From positions 31,372 to 95,371 of the forward strand of contig NW_025945939.1 in NCBI RefSeq assembly GCF_000764305.2: a stretch of 64,000 nucleotides of DNA, given 5' to 3'. Of this stretch, positions 1-11,290 are shown piece after piece; the first letter of the stretch is position 1, and each line of letters starts with the position of its first letter. Position numbers and translations under genes: made by a program. The notes under the pieces are model-generated. The model searched no databases. It was given only the letters and a program-made list of their open reading frames with translations, and was not told the DNA's origin. The DNA is from Hyalella azteca. Its lineage: Eukaryota; Arthropoda; Malacostraca; Amphipoda; Hyalellidae.

Positions 1-807
1 GAGCGTGGACAAATTTTCTAAAAGAATGCAGCTCGTTTAACGCTTAACTTCAGTATAGGAGTTATTAATATACCTCATCTCAGCTTCTGTTTCTGAATGA
101 GGAAGGTTAAATAACTTGTACCTTTGAGTCTGCAATACTAACCACTTCAATATTTATTACCGATGTATTAATAAATAATCTGTGGCTTTTCTTGCAACCA
201 AAAGTTGAGTACATGCAGAGCACCGTAACTGTAGTGTAACGAAACAATTAATTTGATTCGAATAATTAAATGAATCATTTCAATTATTTTAGACGTAGTA
301 CGTACATACCAATCGCCCATATAGTGGTCCAATTAAATATTATTGAAATTCGTCAAGACAAAAGTGAGATATTAATTGATGACAAGAATATAATAATTGA
401 TTGTCATGGGTCTTCTTTGGGATAAAAGACATTTATTTTTAGCTATTATCATTTGCCAAATACTGAATTTACAGCAAAATTGAGTTTTAATAACTAAAGA
501 AATGAGGTTTAAAACAAAGTTTGTTCGTAGAAAATCAATCATCAAAAGAATATTAAGTTATACTCTAAAACTAAAGTTTTCATAATAAAATGAACAGACA
601 GCATTCTGGCCTTGAAAATTTAACTTTGTATAATTAGAGGCAACAAAATTGATGATGGATTATGCACGCAGGTGTAACAGTCCATCATTAATAACATCGA
701 CTGAGTGCATTTCTTAACACCTGTCCCAACAAATGCAAAGCCTATAACATGGCCACCACATGCCCACAATGCATCAGGAACAAGACGCATTGGCCTGCCT
801 ACGCACG

Positions 808-897
808 ACCTGCCATCGCACCGCTGCTCCGACCTGCCATCGCACCGCTGCCACGACCTGCCATCGCACCGCTGCTCCGACCTGCCATCGCAACGAC
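808..897 (+). repeat. 24-bp GC-rich minisatellite upstream of exon 1
   Basis: About four units of a 24-base motif (CGACCTGCCATCGCACCGCT plus CTCC/CCAC variants) lie just before the eight-cysteine start codon. The same array is longer at 20270-20485 and absent before 5669. It is open in the frame of the signal peptide, but the signal peptide at 909 marks the likely start, so it is probably 5' UTR. Confidence 0.85.
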
Positions 898-908
898 CAC
901 AGCAAAAG

Positions 909-1540
909 ATGACGCGAGCTCTGATGCTTCTCATCGTAGTCGCCGCTGCCTCGTCCGCGGCGTAAGTACTTCGCTTACAAACCAAACCGACGATGTGATA
1001 TTGGCAAGATCCGTGAACATGAATATTTTTATATGGCTAGTGATTTTTATTGTGTTCTGTTTGATTGAAATTAACGATTTGAATGGAGGATGACCAATGT
1101 CTTATGTAGTAATTGATTACGATTTTTCTACTCCAGTATAACGCAAACTAATCGTCTAAGAATATTTAATATACCTTCCTTTATTACTTCGTAGCTCTTG
1201 AATGTATGAACCATGATGAAGGCAACGTTAACAGTGAATTTGTTATTTGCTAAACGAGAAAATTGTCCTAACGAGAAAATTAGGGTGTGTAGAGCTGCAT
1301 TCATGGCGTTCTTTTGAAGTATCATATCATCTTGTTTTTTATTATATTTTAAAACGTTGAACCCATTTCGAAGGAGAAGGCTTTTGTTGAATTTTTACAC
1401 ATACACGATTATTTTTGTAATTTTTTTACAGAGCTAAATCAGCTTGCAATATGGCGCTCTGGTCGGCAGGTGAAAATATCTCTGGTGTCATAAGTTGCTG
1501 TTTCTGCAGTACGAAACGGAGGTGAACAAGTTTTTTTCAA
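909..1540 (+). pseudogene. Eight-cysteine secreted protein, unit 0, broken
   Basis: Exon 1 (909-961) encodes an intact signal peptide, MTRALMLLIVVAAASSA, and ends at a good GTAAGT donor. The exon 2 counterpart (1432-1540) keeps its acceptor and GTGAGT donor. It differs from the intact copies by a net two bases, which shifts the frame and gives a stop near 1530. Exons 3-5 are absent because the array jumps from the intron 2 region to sequence that lies 3' of the gene in other units. Judged a non-functional copy. No TATA-dependent function is implied by the retained upstream region. Confidence 0.8.
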
Positions 1541-1794
1541 GTGAGTACACAAATAGAGTAATTTTGAATCAGTTATTCCTGCTGGCTGTTAATCTAATTC
1601 TAAGCCCAAATAGATCGACTGAGGGTCTAAACTCAGCAACTAACATATTTCTCTAAAATGCAGGACAAGAAAACCCGTTTAGTTCACTACACTATATCAT
1701 AAGAATGTGCAGTTTCTCCAATTTTATCAAATACATTAACCGCCTGCTATGCGTGCGCGGGAGTTCGTTGCGTCTTTTCATCAAAATTTAAGTG

Positions 1795-1957
1795 CAGCAC
1801 GTGTTGTGTACAAATCGGCAAAAAACACGCTGGAACTTCTGACTTCGACTGCGGACTATCGCCCCCCTACCGCCCTCTTCTTCCTTACCGCCCCCCAAAA
1901 TCTTTCCACCGCCCATAGGGGGGCGATATCGCCCACTTTGGGAACCACTGCTGTAGA
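1795..1957. mobile_element. hAT-like element end
   Basis: A GC-rich stretch ends in GGGCGATATCGCCCACTTTG followed by GGAACCACTG. Read on the - strand this is CAGTGGTTCCCAAA, the usual start of hAT-type terminal inverted repeats. No transposase is visible. It lies exactly at the joint where unit 0 has lost exons 3-5, so it may be linked to that deletion (inference). Confidence 0.45.
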
Positions 1958-2280
1958 GCGACCAAAAGACCGTTATAATTTTACGAGTATAGTATCAGTT
2001 CAGCCGTTTCTAAAATAGATTTAGTATTTATAACTTTTTAAATTCAACTCGAAAGTTCTCCAAAATCCTAGAAATTTATTCATTTTAAAGCGGAAAATGG
2101 ATACAATTTAGTAGAAAATAAAAACCGTGACATTAATTGTTCGTCGTTTTTTTGTCGTAAATTTAGTAAATGGATACAATTTGATGAATGGATAAAATTT
2201 GATGATTTGATGATAAAAAGCCTGACGTTAATTGTAGGTCGTATTTTCGGTCGCCACAAACGCTTACCAGTCAATCGTCA

Positions 2281-2984
2281 ATGTGGGCAACGATGTCGAT
2301 TAGTATGGGTTACTGCATAACGCGGAAGATCCGACCACTCAAAGATTTGGAAGTCAAATTTCCCTAAACAATCTATGCAGATGCATGGCGAACTATCGAC
2401 TGTGGGTTTATCGTTGCATCGGGAAGTATCTGAGTATGGGCAAATTTATAGAGCAAACCGAAAAATTCGTGAGCAAACATGTCGGTTGGCTATTCAATCT
2501 AATAGAATAATGAACCGGCAATTGATATGCACTATAATTTATGATTACCCACTTAAAATTGTGTTCAATATTGTGTTTAATCTAGTTCAATAGATAGAAT
2601 GCGCTTTTTCGGGTCCTATTCTGATGTCAGTTACGATTATTATACCACGTAATTATTTTAATACTTTGAAATACGTGTTTTACTAGCTTACCCAGCTTGA
2701 CCGCTTCCGCAAAGAGGAACGTTTAAGCCTTTATGTTACCTTACCTTAATAATGTTCAGGATATATTGATAAGTTTACCTGCAAATTTTTTTTCTAACGT
2801 GAGTGTAAAGAAAACGTTTTTTACATGCGTTTTATTAAATGATATAAATCTCCGAATATTTTTATAGACTAAAATGAAGAAACTGCTTCAAAGCTTAGCA
2901 ATATCTTTATTTAAAAAGATCCCATCATAAACTTCTTCATAGTTCATATTCAAAACATTTTCATGCAGCTGCTTTAGCGTGTTC
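2281..2984. other. No gene recognised
   Basis: AT-rich sequence between unit 0 and a SINE. A short open frame at 2375-2593 has no recognisable domain or splice context. I see nothing else that I can support. Confidence 0.5.
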
Positions 2985-3254
2985 CATTAATAATAATAAT
3001 AATAATAATAATAGCGGTTTCAGCGTTAATTAGGCCGTATAGGCCTGTCGCCGATTCTTAACATCGCAGAACATTCACAGCATTTTGCGGTCTCGAACTC
3101 GCAACTCACTTCTACAATTCTGCTGTGCTTAACCGCCCGGCCTCCTCGCCGATTGTGACCAGAAACTGGCGCACAGAGCTGGGATCGAACCCGCGCCTCT
3201 CTGCGCCAATCTTGGTACTCTGAACTGTAACCACTAGGCCACCCTGCCTATTCA
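2985..3254 (-). mobile_element. Dimeric tRNA-derived SINE, near full length
   Basis: Read on the - strand it starts GGCAGGGTGGCCTAGTGG (A box like TGGCnnAGTGG), then a B box GGTTCGATCCC. A second tRNA-like module follows, with GGCCGGGCGGTTAAG and GAGTTCGAGACC. The 3' tail holds AGAATCGGCGACAGGCC and ends in (ATT)n at about 2987-3014. Two tRNA-like modules in series make it a dimeric SINE. The tail matches the CR1 3' end (see findings). A partial repeat of its head follows at about 3273-3300. Confidence 0.85.
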
Positions 3255-3700
3255 TGATAAATTAATGATAAATAGGCCACCCTGCCCTGCTTATTCATGA
3301 CAAATTTGCCTAAAATTTTTAACGAGGCTGATTTGAGGCAATAAAAACAATGAGAAATAAATTTCGATGTAAATCGATCAGCTCCATTATAAAATTTATG
3401 TAAACTAGAGAACTAACTTTTAAATACGTAAATTGAGGAAATATGGAAGTAACGGCATTTCGCTTGCCTGAATATCATAAAAAGTGGCAAGAAAAACAGT
3501 GCTTGTCTCCTTTAAAATACGAGAAATATTCTTTTTTCAATTGAAAAGAAACTGCGTTCATTCCTATAAAATAAATATGAATAAATACCATTTAAACAGT
3601 TCCACCACATATGTGGCTATTCCTCGATTTACCTGACGATTGCAAGCCATTCGTTTTGCAGTTACAGTATGTAGTTCTCAGTATGGTAAGGTGTCTTACT

Positions 3701-3970
3701 GGGCCAGCTGGCTGAGGCGTGAACTCGGACGCGAAATTCCCGCGTTCGAATCTCGGAGCTGCCGTCGACGTCTATCCGGTAAGAGCACCTAGCGGTGAAT
3801 TGCTTGTAACTTCCCTGCGTCATTAGTAATTAAATTTGTTAGATTGTAATTGATATCGCAAGTGTATATACGATGTGAATGTTCGACAGCAAAAAATATC
3901 TAATCTGACTTGTCATAGTAAAGAGTAACGTATCAGCGACCTCGGAGAGAGAGAGAGAGAGAGTAAATAA
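3701..3970 (+). mobile_element. Second tRNA-derived SINE-like element with (GA)n tail
   Basis: Begins GGGCCAGCTGGCTGAGGCGT, with an A-box-like TGGCTGAGGCG and a B-box-like GCGTTCGAATC at about 3743-3753. This resembles a Leu/Ser-type tRNA head but lacks a full cloverleaf I can draw. It ends in a (GA)n run at 3951-3963. It is a single copy in the window, so the family assignment rests on the promoter boxes and the tail. It could alternatively be a decayed tRNA pseudogene. Confidence 0.5.
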
Positions 3971-4380
3971 TTGTAAATTTGTTTTCGCGTAATCGACAAA
4001 CGGTCAAACTCAACTGCCGGGCATTTGACAATTAATATGGATTAGACATCGATTAATCTAGATTCGACGTAGATCAATGATGATTCTACATCGATCAATG
4101 CAGATTCGACTTCAGCTACTGTAGATACGACATCGTTCGATGCAGATTATTCGACTCAACAAATTATCGGGTGTAAAAACTTCAAAGATCTTCACAGAAT
4201 CGGTAGATAATGCCCCTCTTTAATCGGTGGTGCGCCCCGTGACATTGCCCTCCTACTTGTCGACTCCAAATTGGGTTTTGCCTTCGTCGATCGAGCAGGA
4301 ATCTGCATCAATATTCTTGATCGAACCACATCAATCTCCGTCGATCTATCAAGACCTGATTGACTGGATATTAAATTAAT
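3971..4380. other. Short degenerate repeats, no gene
   Basis: Several imperfect repeats of a motif like TCGACATCGATnnATGCAGAT occur at about 4040-4150. No coding signal is supported. Confidence 0.4.
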
Positions 4381-4754
4381 TCGGCTGAGGCGCCCGTACT
4401 TTACGGGAAGAATGAAATATTTGGTGAGAGTTAGAGCTGGAATTTCATGGTCAGATGGTTCTCTCCGGAACAATATTTCCTAGATATTAGTTTTTCATTA
4501 CATTTAATTTAGTCAATGTTGTTTCAGTTATTCTCAGACAAATAATTTAGGCGAGTTCTTGCATCAGATAAGTTTAGAATGTAATTATACTCAGCTCGAT
4601 AGTGGCAGCTTTGATATTTTTCAAATGCGTGGGTTATTAACATTTATTATCATTACTATCTATATAATTTTTGATGTACTTTAACCCGCCATTGTTGACC
4701 GCATAGAATTATGGGATGACACAAATTATGGCCACTAACTCGTGACCGTGGACA

Positions 4755-4984
4755 AGGGTGGCCCAGTGGTTACAGTTCAGAGTACCACGATTGAAGCAGA
4801 GAGGCGCGGGTTCGATCCCAGCTCTGTGCGCCAGTTTCTGGTCAGAATCAGCGAGGAGGCCGGGTGGTTAAGCACAGCAGAATTGTAGCAGTGCGTTGCG
4901 AGTTCGAAACCGCAACAAGTTGTGGATGTTTTGCAATGTTAAGAATCGGCGACAGGCCTGCGGACTAATAAACGCTGAATCCGC
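4755..4984 (+). mobile_element. Dimeric tRNA-derived SINE inserted in unit 1
   Basis: A box TGGCCCAGTGGT at 4759-4770 and B box GGTTCGATCCC at 4809-4819. A second module has GGCCGGGTGGTTAAG and GAGTTCGAAAC near 4900-4910. The tail CGGCGACAGGCC lies at 4947-4958 and CGCTGAATCCGCTAA follows. Unit 2 at about 19450-19465 shows uninterrupted sequence here, so this is a unit-1-specific insertion. Confidence 0.85.
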
Positions 4985-5668
4985 TAAATATAATGCAGCT
5001 CGTTTCACGTTCAACTTAAGTAAAGGAGTTATTAAATTACTTATTGTCATCGCAGCAACTGTTTCTGAATGAGGAAGGTTAAATCGCTTGTACCATTGAG
5101 TCTGCAATACTAACCATTACAATAATTATTACCGATGCATTTATAAATAACCTGGGACTTTTCGTACAAGCAAAAGTTGAGTCCAGAGCACCGTAAATGT
5201 AGAGTAACCAAACAATTACCTTTAGGTAATAAAAATTCATTTAATAATCATCAAATTGATCCATTTCAATTATTTTCGACACAGTTCATACCATTTGCCT
5301 ATAATAAAATTAATTATAGGCGAATAGGTCTAATTAAACAATGAATGAAATTCATCTCGACAAAAGTGAGATATTAATTGATTATGAGAATAGATATAAT
5401 TAATTAGCATGGGTCTTTTCATGGTAATAGACATTTATTTTTAGCTATTATCGTTTGCCAAATAGTGAATTTAGAGCAACATTGAGTTTTTATAAGTCAG
5501 GAAATGAGTTATAAAAAAGTTTGTTTATAAAGACTCAATCATCAAAAGAATATTAAGTTATATTCTAAAACCAAAGTTTCCAAAATAAAATGAACAGAGA
5601 GCATTCTGAATTTAAAATTTAAGTTTGTATATTTAGAGGCGACAAAATTGATGATAATGTGCAAAAAG

Positions 5669-8249
5669 ATGACGCGAGCTCTGATGCTTCTCATCGTAGT
5701 CGCCGCTGCCTCGTCCGATGCGTAAGTACTTCGCTTGCAAACCAAATCAACGATGTGATATTGACAAGATCTGGGATTATGATTATAATTTTCATACATG
5801 TCGTGATTTTTATTGTTTTCTATTTGATTGAAATTAACGATTTGAAAGCAGAATGACCCATGTCATGGAGTAGCAGATTACGATTTTTTTGCTCCAATAT
5901 AACGCAAACTAATCATTCGAGAATATTTAATCCACTTTCCTTTATTACTTCGTAACTCCTAAATGTATGAACCATGATGAAGGCAACTTCAACAGTGAAT
6001 TTGTTATTTGCTAAACGAGAAAATTGTTCTAACGAATGAATTAGGGTGTGTAGAGCTGCATTCAGGACGTTCTTTTGAAGTATAATATCATCTTGTTTTT
6101 TCGTTTTAATTTTCAAACGTTGAACCCATTTCAAAGGAGAAGGCTATTGTTAATTTTTTTACACAAAAATGACTTTTTTTTACAGAGCTCCATCAGCTTG
6201 CAATATGGCGCTCAGGTCGGCATATAATAATCTCGGTGATGTAGAAACTTGCGCTCTGCAGTACCAAACGGAGATGGACAAGTATCTTTCAAGTGAGTAC
6301 ACAAATAGAGTAATTTTGAATCAGTTTATTCCTGCTGGCTGTTAACATAATTCTAAACCCAAATAGGTCGATTGAGGGTCTAAACTCAGCAGCTGACATT
6401 TGTATCTATAATGCAGGAGAAGCAAACCACCTCGTATGCGTGCGCTGGAGTTCGTTACAAAACATAACATAATGATCTCGGCGCTGAAGTGTAGGCCTGA
6501 TGCGGCCTGTCGCCGATTCTTTTCCTTTTCGTGCCTTGTTCATAGATCTAAAACTCGTGTCATTTGACCGGATCTTTTCATGACTGACGATAGTTTCAAG
6601 TAGCTACTAGACTTCCACCGGGTTCGATATGGTGCTAGGCATTTCAAGTTCCATAGCTTTATCTAGTCTGTTCTTGAACGCGTTCATACTCGGAGCGCCA
6701 GCGATGTAATCGTGGAGGCTGTTCCACATGTCGGTGATTCTTATTACGTCGGTGATTACGTTTTATCATCAAAATTTACATCTTAATGATTAATCTATTT
6801 TTTGCTAACGCATGCTAAAAACCTAATTTCCCCCTAGGCATATTTTCTTGATATTTTAGGCATCTTGAGCGAGCCTAGATGATGAAAAATTATTTCAAAA
6901 ATTCATCGACAAATGAGCATTTAAAACTGTTTCCTTCTCCATGGGCATTTGCTGCAAATTGAAATTAACAAGTTCAATTTTCTCGACTTGAAATCTTAGT
7001 TTCCTAAACAATCAGCCACACAATTTCACTCCATAAATTTCACAATTTCTACAATTTTGTTATTTATTTAATTTTAATTTTTTTGACGCTTTGTGTTTGT
7101 CACATTTGCCTTGAAAGACCTTAGCTTGCTGTAGATTGGTTAGCTTAGCTTTCATCATTGGTTAGATTTATATGCCATGAATATCAATCTCTAACTATTT
7201 TTCTCCCCAACAGTTGACAACTGTAACGTATATCCGTACGATGTAGCAACATGTGATCCACTGGTATACAATTACTTCAAGTGCGCGTGGAAATCAAATG
7301 GAGCCGTGAGTATTGCAGTATATTGGCACAATGAGTGCAGTACATAGTGCAGTTACTTGAGCACTGAGTGCAGTACATAGTGCAGTTACTTGGGCACTGA
7401 GTGCAGTACAGAGTGCAGTTACTTGAGCACTGAGTGCAGTACAAAGTGCAGTTACTTGAGCACTGAGTGCAGTACATAGAGCAGTTTCTCGGGCATATAC
7501 AAAGACATCAACATTTCGCATATCCGCTCGTCTGGACCCAATATACATTTTTGCTGCAAGTTTTATTCCGCAATTCTTCCGCGAATTGTTTTATTCCGCG
7601 AATTGAAAGATGAAGCGTTTCTTAAGCCTTGTCAGTGAACTGAAATGAGGTATTAAACACGTAACTTATTATGTAGAACAAAAATATTTGACAGAACATA
7701 TTTTCTTGTTTGCATGACGAATAATAATGTTTCAAATTGTCCAGATCTAGGGAGTGAGGAAGTCCTTAAGTCCAAATCTCCCAATTTTCATAGCTTGAAA
7801 TATTATACCTTAATAGTTTTTTTTATTAAAATATTTTTATTCAGCTAGTTATTCCCAAGCCCTTATTTCCTCGCCAGCTGAAGCCTGACAACACAGTGGA
7901 CGATGTGGCCTTCCAGAAGATTTTGTTGCAGAACAAATGCAGCAAAGACACCAACTTCGCAAAGGCTTACCCGACATGCAAGAGCTCAACCATGAAGTAT
8001 TTGAACGTGAGTCATGAAAAAAATGTGTCTTTATTCTCCAAGCAAACTCATGCAACATATTTTTGTTATATTCGATGAACACAATGTTAAAAATATTCAA
8101 AATATATATAATATAGAAATCATTCATGCAGCGTAATAGATCATGGTACACGAAAATGTATTCAGCTTAAAAAGTACATGACTCATGACGTATATTCTAT
8201 TTGGCAGGCGTTGCAATTCATCGCGTGTCTCGATAAAGCCGTGCCCTAA
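5669..8249 (+). CDS. Small secreted eight-cysteine protein (unit 1)
   Basis: A five-exon gene of 140 residues. Exons are 5669-5721, 6186-6292, 7214-7305, 7878-8006 and 8208-8249; all introns are GT-AG and all phases join. Residues 1-17 are a hydrophobic signal peptide. The mature part has eight cysteines in contexts ACNM, ETCAL, DNCNV, ATCDP, FKCAW, NKCSK, PTCKS and IACLD, and ends KAVP. Secretion and four disulfides are inferred. The spacing and helical look loosely recall odorant-binding-like proteins, but there is no C-x3-C, so I do not assign that family. It differs from the unit 2 copy by an R in place of W after ACNMAL. Introns 2 and 3 hold a CR1 tail and a minisatellite. The start codon follows a TATA-like TTTGTATATTT at about 5622 closely because the upstream minisatellite is deleted here. 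Confidence 0.8.
6459..6760 (-). mobile_element. CR1-type LINE 3' fragment
   Basis: On the - strand it reads the end of the CR1 ORF (DMWNSLHDY... then AFKNRLDKAMELEMP), a stop, a 3' UTR with GACGATAGTTTC in reverse, and the tail hairpin CGGCGACAGGCC...GGCCT...CGCCG. It ends in (GTTAT)n-like sequence. It lies in intron 2 of the unit 1 eight-cysteine gene. Strongly 5' truncated. Confidence 0.85.
7333..7497 (+). repeat. 33-bp minisatellite in intron 3
   Basis: Five units of a 33-base motif beginning GAGTGCAGTACATAGTGCAG. Unit 2 has a single copy at about 21850-21880, so the array expanded after duplication. It is inside intron 3 of the eight-cysteine gene and is not coding. Confidence 0.9.
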
Positions 8250-8439
8250 GCAGCTCACTCAGTGGAGGAAAACCTACTGACACGGAACAAGACTGACTGA
8301 ACTCGCCTTCACTCTTTCGGGATTTTTTTATATTTTTTGGTGCACGGGACTTTCTTATTTTTTCATTAAATTTGGTGGTGTTTCTTCAATAATAGATTTA
8401 TTATCCTGATATTGAGAAATTTTGCGAATATTTGAGTTA

Positions 8440-10990
8440 CATCTGATTTTAAAGTAGACCAAAGAAAGATTTCTTCTGATGAGGGCAAGGCTAACGTTCT
8501 TAATCAGTTCTTCAGCAGTGTGTTCACAGATGAGGAATTGAACAGTATTCCAGATATTGAGGAGCGCCCAGTCGGCTCAAAGTTAACAGGTTTTGAACTT
8601 CACAAAGAAGAGGTTCTCAAGCGCCTGGTAGCTCTAAATCCCAACAAGTCATGTGGACCAGACGGCTTCCATCCCAGATTGCTCAAAGAATTAGTAACCG
8701 TTCTGGCTGGCCCATTGACAGTATTCTTTCAAAAAACCTTGAACGAAAGAACTTTGCCGTCCGACTGGAAAGAAGCTCAAGTAACACCATTGTTCAAAAA
8801 AGGTGACAAAAGCAGCCCCGGCAACTATCGCCCTGTCAGTCTGACAAGTGTTTTCAAGCTAATGGAATCTGTTGTGAGGGATAGGATTATCGATCACTTG
8901 GCTGCTCACTTTCTCTTATCAGATTGTCAACATAGTTTTGTTGCCGATAGATCCTGCACCACTAATTATTATCTACGTAGAACGATTGGACTCGCCTGCT
9001 GGACGAAGGGAAGCCAGTGGATGCATTGTACCTCGATTTTGCCAAAGCATTTGACAATGTTCCGCATGAGCGGCTGTTGCGTAAAGTGAAGTCTTTGAGA
9101 ATTGAGGGAAACGTACTGCAATGGATCAGAGATTTTCTAGTAGGTAGACGACAACGTGTCAGTATTAACGGAACCGTGTCAGACTGGGCATCAGTGTGCA
9201 GCGGCGTGCCACGAGGAAGCGTTTTTGGGCCTATTTTGTTCGTTGCTTTTATAAATGATCTGCCAGAAGCAGTGTCTAGCGTGTGCTCCATGTATGCCGA
9301 CGACACAAAAGTTTATAATTCAATGAAGGATGCGTCAAATAAAACGCAATTGCAAGATGATCTAGACAGTTTAGTTAACTGATACGTGGCAGCTGCGGTT
9401 TAATGCTGACAAGTGTAAAGTACTTCACCTCGTGAATAACAATGAACAGCAAGATTACAGTATGAGAAGAAACGGTTGCATGATTGAAAAGTCTAGAGTG
9501 GAAAAAGATCTCGCAGTTTATGTCGACAAGGAGCTGACATTTTCTAAGCATGTTGAAACGCAAGCTAACACATCCAACAAACTTTTTGGACTAATAAGAC
9601 GCTCAGACGAGTTCCTAGATGTAGAAGTAATGAAGCAGTTGTTTGTTGCTGTCGTGCGCCCGAATCTAGAGTTTGGAAACGTTGTGTGGTCACTGAGATT
9701 TGAAAAGGACAAAAATTTAACAGAGAATGTTCAAAGACGTGCAACAAGAATATTCCAGGCTTGAAGGGCAAGTCCTATGAAGAATGATAAAAGATTATGA
9801 AGCTTCCAAGCCTCTGTTATCGACGTCTGCGTGGGGACCTCATTGAAGCATACAAGTATACTCATGGCTTATACAAGGTCCCCGAAGGATTACTAGAATT
9901 TGAAACAAGAACCAACACCAGGGGCCACGGCTGTAAACTAAAAAAACTGCGCGGCAAATTCTTCACGCGCCAACATTTCTTCTTGCTTCGAATCACCGAC
10001 ATGTGGAACAGCCACCCCGATGACATCGTTGGCGCTCCATGTATGAACGCGTTCAAGAACAGACTAGATAAAGCTATGGAAAAATATATGTTCACACTTG
10101 AAATGCCTAGCACCATATTGAACCCGGTGGAAGTCTACCCTGTCAAAATTTTCGTGCCGATTAAGGTCGTTTTAGAGGAACTATATTCGGCTTAGGGGTG
10201 AATCAGGAGCAAGTCGGCCACGTAGGGTGTTTTGCTTCTATTTACCAGCCTCTTTTGGAAGTCAATTGCCCGGTAGGCCAAATCTGCGCAATATGCTTAA
10301 AAAGAGCAGCTGGTCAAGCTTCGTCATGATGCCCCTGGTCAAACGCTGATGACGCTATCGCACGATNTGTATTGATTGAATTTTTTTATTTGCGATTATT
10401 GCCCTCATTTCTAACCACGCCATGTCATAAAAGTTACTAGCTGTAAACGTCTTTGCATGAAATTGAGCCTCTGGTAGACTGCTCTGATCTTAAAACTAAG
10501 CGAGTAGTGCAATATAGACTGCATATATATATATAACGTTCAGAGATTGAAATGCCCCCTCCCTTCTCCCCATAAGGGGGGGAAGGGAGGGGGCATTTTT
10601 TTAAGCATTTTTCATATTCGGCCGTGTCTGTCCCGAACGTATCAGGTACCAAATACGCGCGCCCCACGATCGCCCCAAGCTCGACGAGTAATTTCACAAG
10701 ATTCCATTTCGGCGCTTATTTCGCTACGGCAACCGGAACCTAATGCGGACATAGAGCTTCTAATTTACCCGGCCATAAGAACTTTGGGCGTCCGTGTGCC
10801 AGCGGTTGACAGGTCTTCGAATTTCGATAGGGTAGTAGCTATTGTAAACTGTCGTCAGTCATGAAAAGATCCGGTCAAATGACACGATTTTAAATCGTTT
10901 GTGAACAAGGCACGAAAAGGAAAAGAATCGGCGACAGGCCACATCAGGCCTACACTTCAGCGCCGAGATCACTATGTTACGTTATGTTAT
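8440..10990 (+). mobile_element. CR1-type LINE, 5'-truncated and frameshifted
   Basis: Reverse transcriptase relic. Coding pieces at about 8456-9000, 9017-9382, 9383-9764 and 9797-10137 lie in shifted frames. Visible features are KSCGPDGFHPRLLKEL, LFKKGDKSSPGNYRPVSLTS (RT start), YLDFAKAFDNVPHERLL, GVPRGSVFGPILF, the catalytic YADD at about 9293-9304, then the C-terminal RNTRGHGCKL and DMWNSHPDD region. The endonuclease domain is missing. About 690 bp of unrelated sequence interrupts the 3' UTR (10138-10830), with an N at 10367. The tail hairpin is at 10929-10965 and the terminal repeat is GTTAC/GTTAT. It sits between two copies of the eight-cysteine last exon. Confidence 0.9.
10552..10596. 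repeat. Strong C/G-rich hairpin
   Basis: ATGCCCCCTCCCTTC (10552-10566) pairs perfectly with GAAGGGAGGGGGCAT (10582-10596), and the loop holds further C- and G-runs. It lies in the insert within the CR1 3' UTR. The G-rich strand could form a quadruplex (inference). Confidence 0.8.
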
Positions 10991-11290
10991 GAAGATGTAT
11001 TCAGCTTAAAAGTACATGACTCATGACGTATATTCTATTTGGCAGGCGTTGCAATTCATCGCGTGTCTCAGTAAAGCCGTGCCCAAAGCAGCTCACTCAG
11101 TGGAGGAAAACCAACTGACGCACAACAAGACTGACTGAACTCACGTTCACTCTTTCGTGATTTTTGGGAATTTTTTAGTGCACGGGACTTTCTTATTTCT
11201 TTACTAAATTTGGTGGTGTTTCTTCAACAATAAATTTATTATCCTGATAACGAGAAGTTACGCGAAGATCATCAATGAAAAATATTTCCC
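10985..11290 (+). pseudogene. Extra last exon of an eight-cysteine paralog
   Basis: Intron 4 end, exon 5 counterpart (11046-11087) and 3' UTR follow the LINE tail directly. The stop is lost: GTGCCCAAAGCA replaces GTGCCCTAAGCA. A D codon has also become S (CTCAGTAAA). Details such as AACAATAAATTTATT resemble unit 2 more than the adjacent exon at 8208, so it comes from another paralog rather than a target-site duplication. Confidence 0.8.

Larger units (their letters stand above)
1..2280. repeat. Array unit 0, partial
   Basis: This is the left, incomplete copy of the ~14 kb tandem unit. Positions 1-1795 align with 4984-6780 and 19460-21290, including the eight-cysteine exon 1 and 2 region. Positions 1955-2090 align with 12340-12470 and 24000-24130, and 2100-2280 align with 18400-18545. 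Everything between, including exons 3-5, is missing, and a hAT-like end sits at the joint (1795-1957). Seen by direct comparison of the copies. The unit extends left out of the window. Confidence 0.75.

Noticed and set aside
620..985. A 121-residue - strand frame over the minisatellite (and a similar one at 20123-20488)
   Set aside because: It is produced by the 24-bp repeat, which is open in several frames. The + strand exon 1 with splice donor explains the region better.
4750..4910. True tRNA genes
   Set aside because: A and B boxes are present, but the two tandem heads, the LINE-like tail and the dispersed copies show a SINE. No intact cloverleaf was found.
7277..7548. Cysteine-rich - strand frames
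   Set aside because: An artefact of the 33-bp minisatellite in intron 3.
5669..8249. Odorant-binding protein identity for the eight-cysteine gene
   Set aside because: Size and helical look fit loosely, but the C-x3-C and C-x8-C spacing that defines the family is absent.
8150..11290. A ~290-bp target-site duplication of the CR1
   Set aside because: The two flanks differ too much, and the right one matches unit 2 better.
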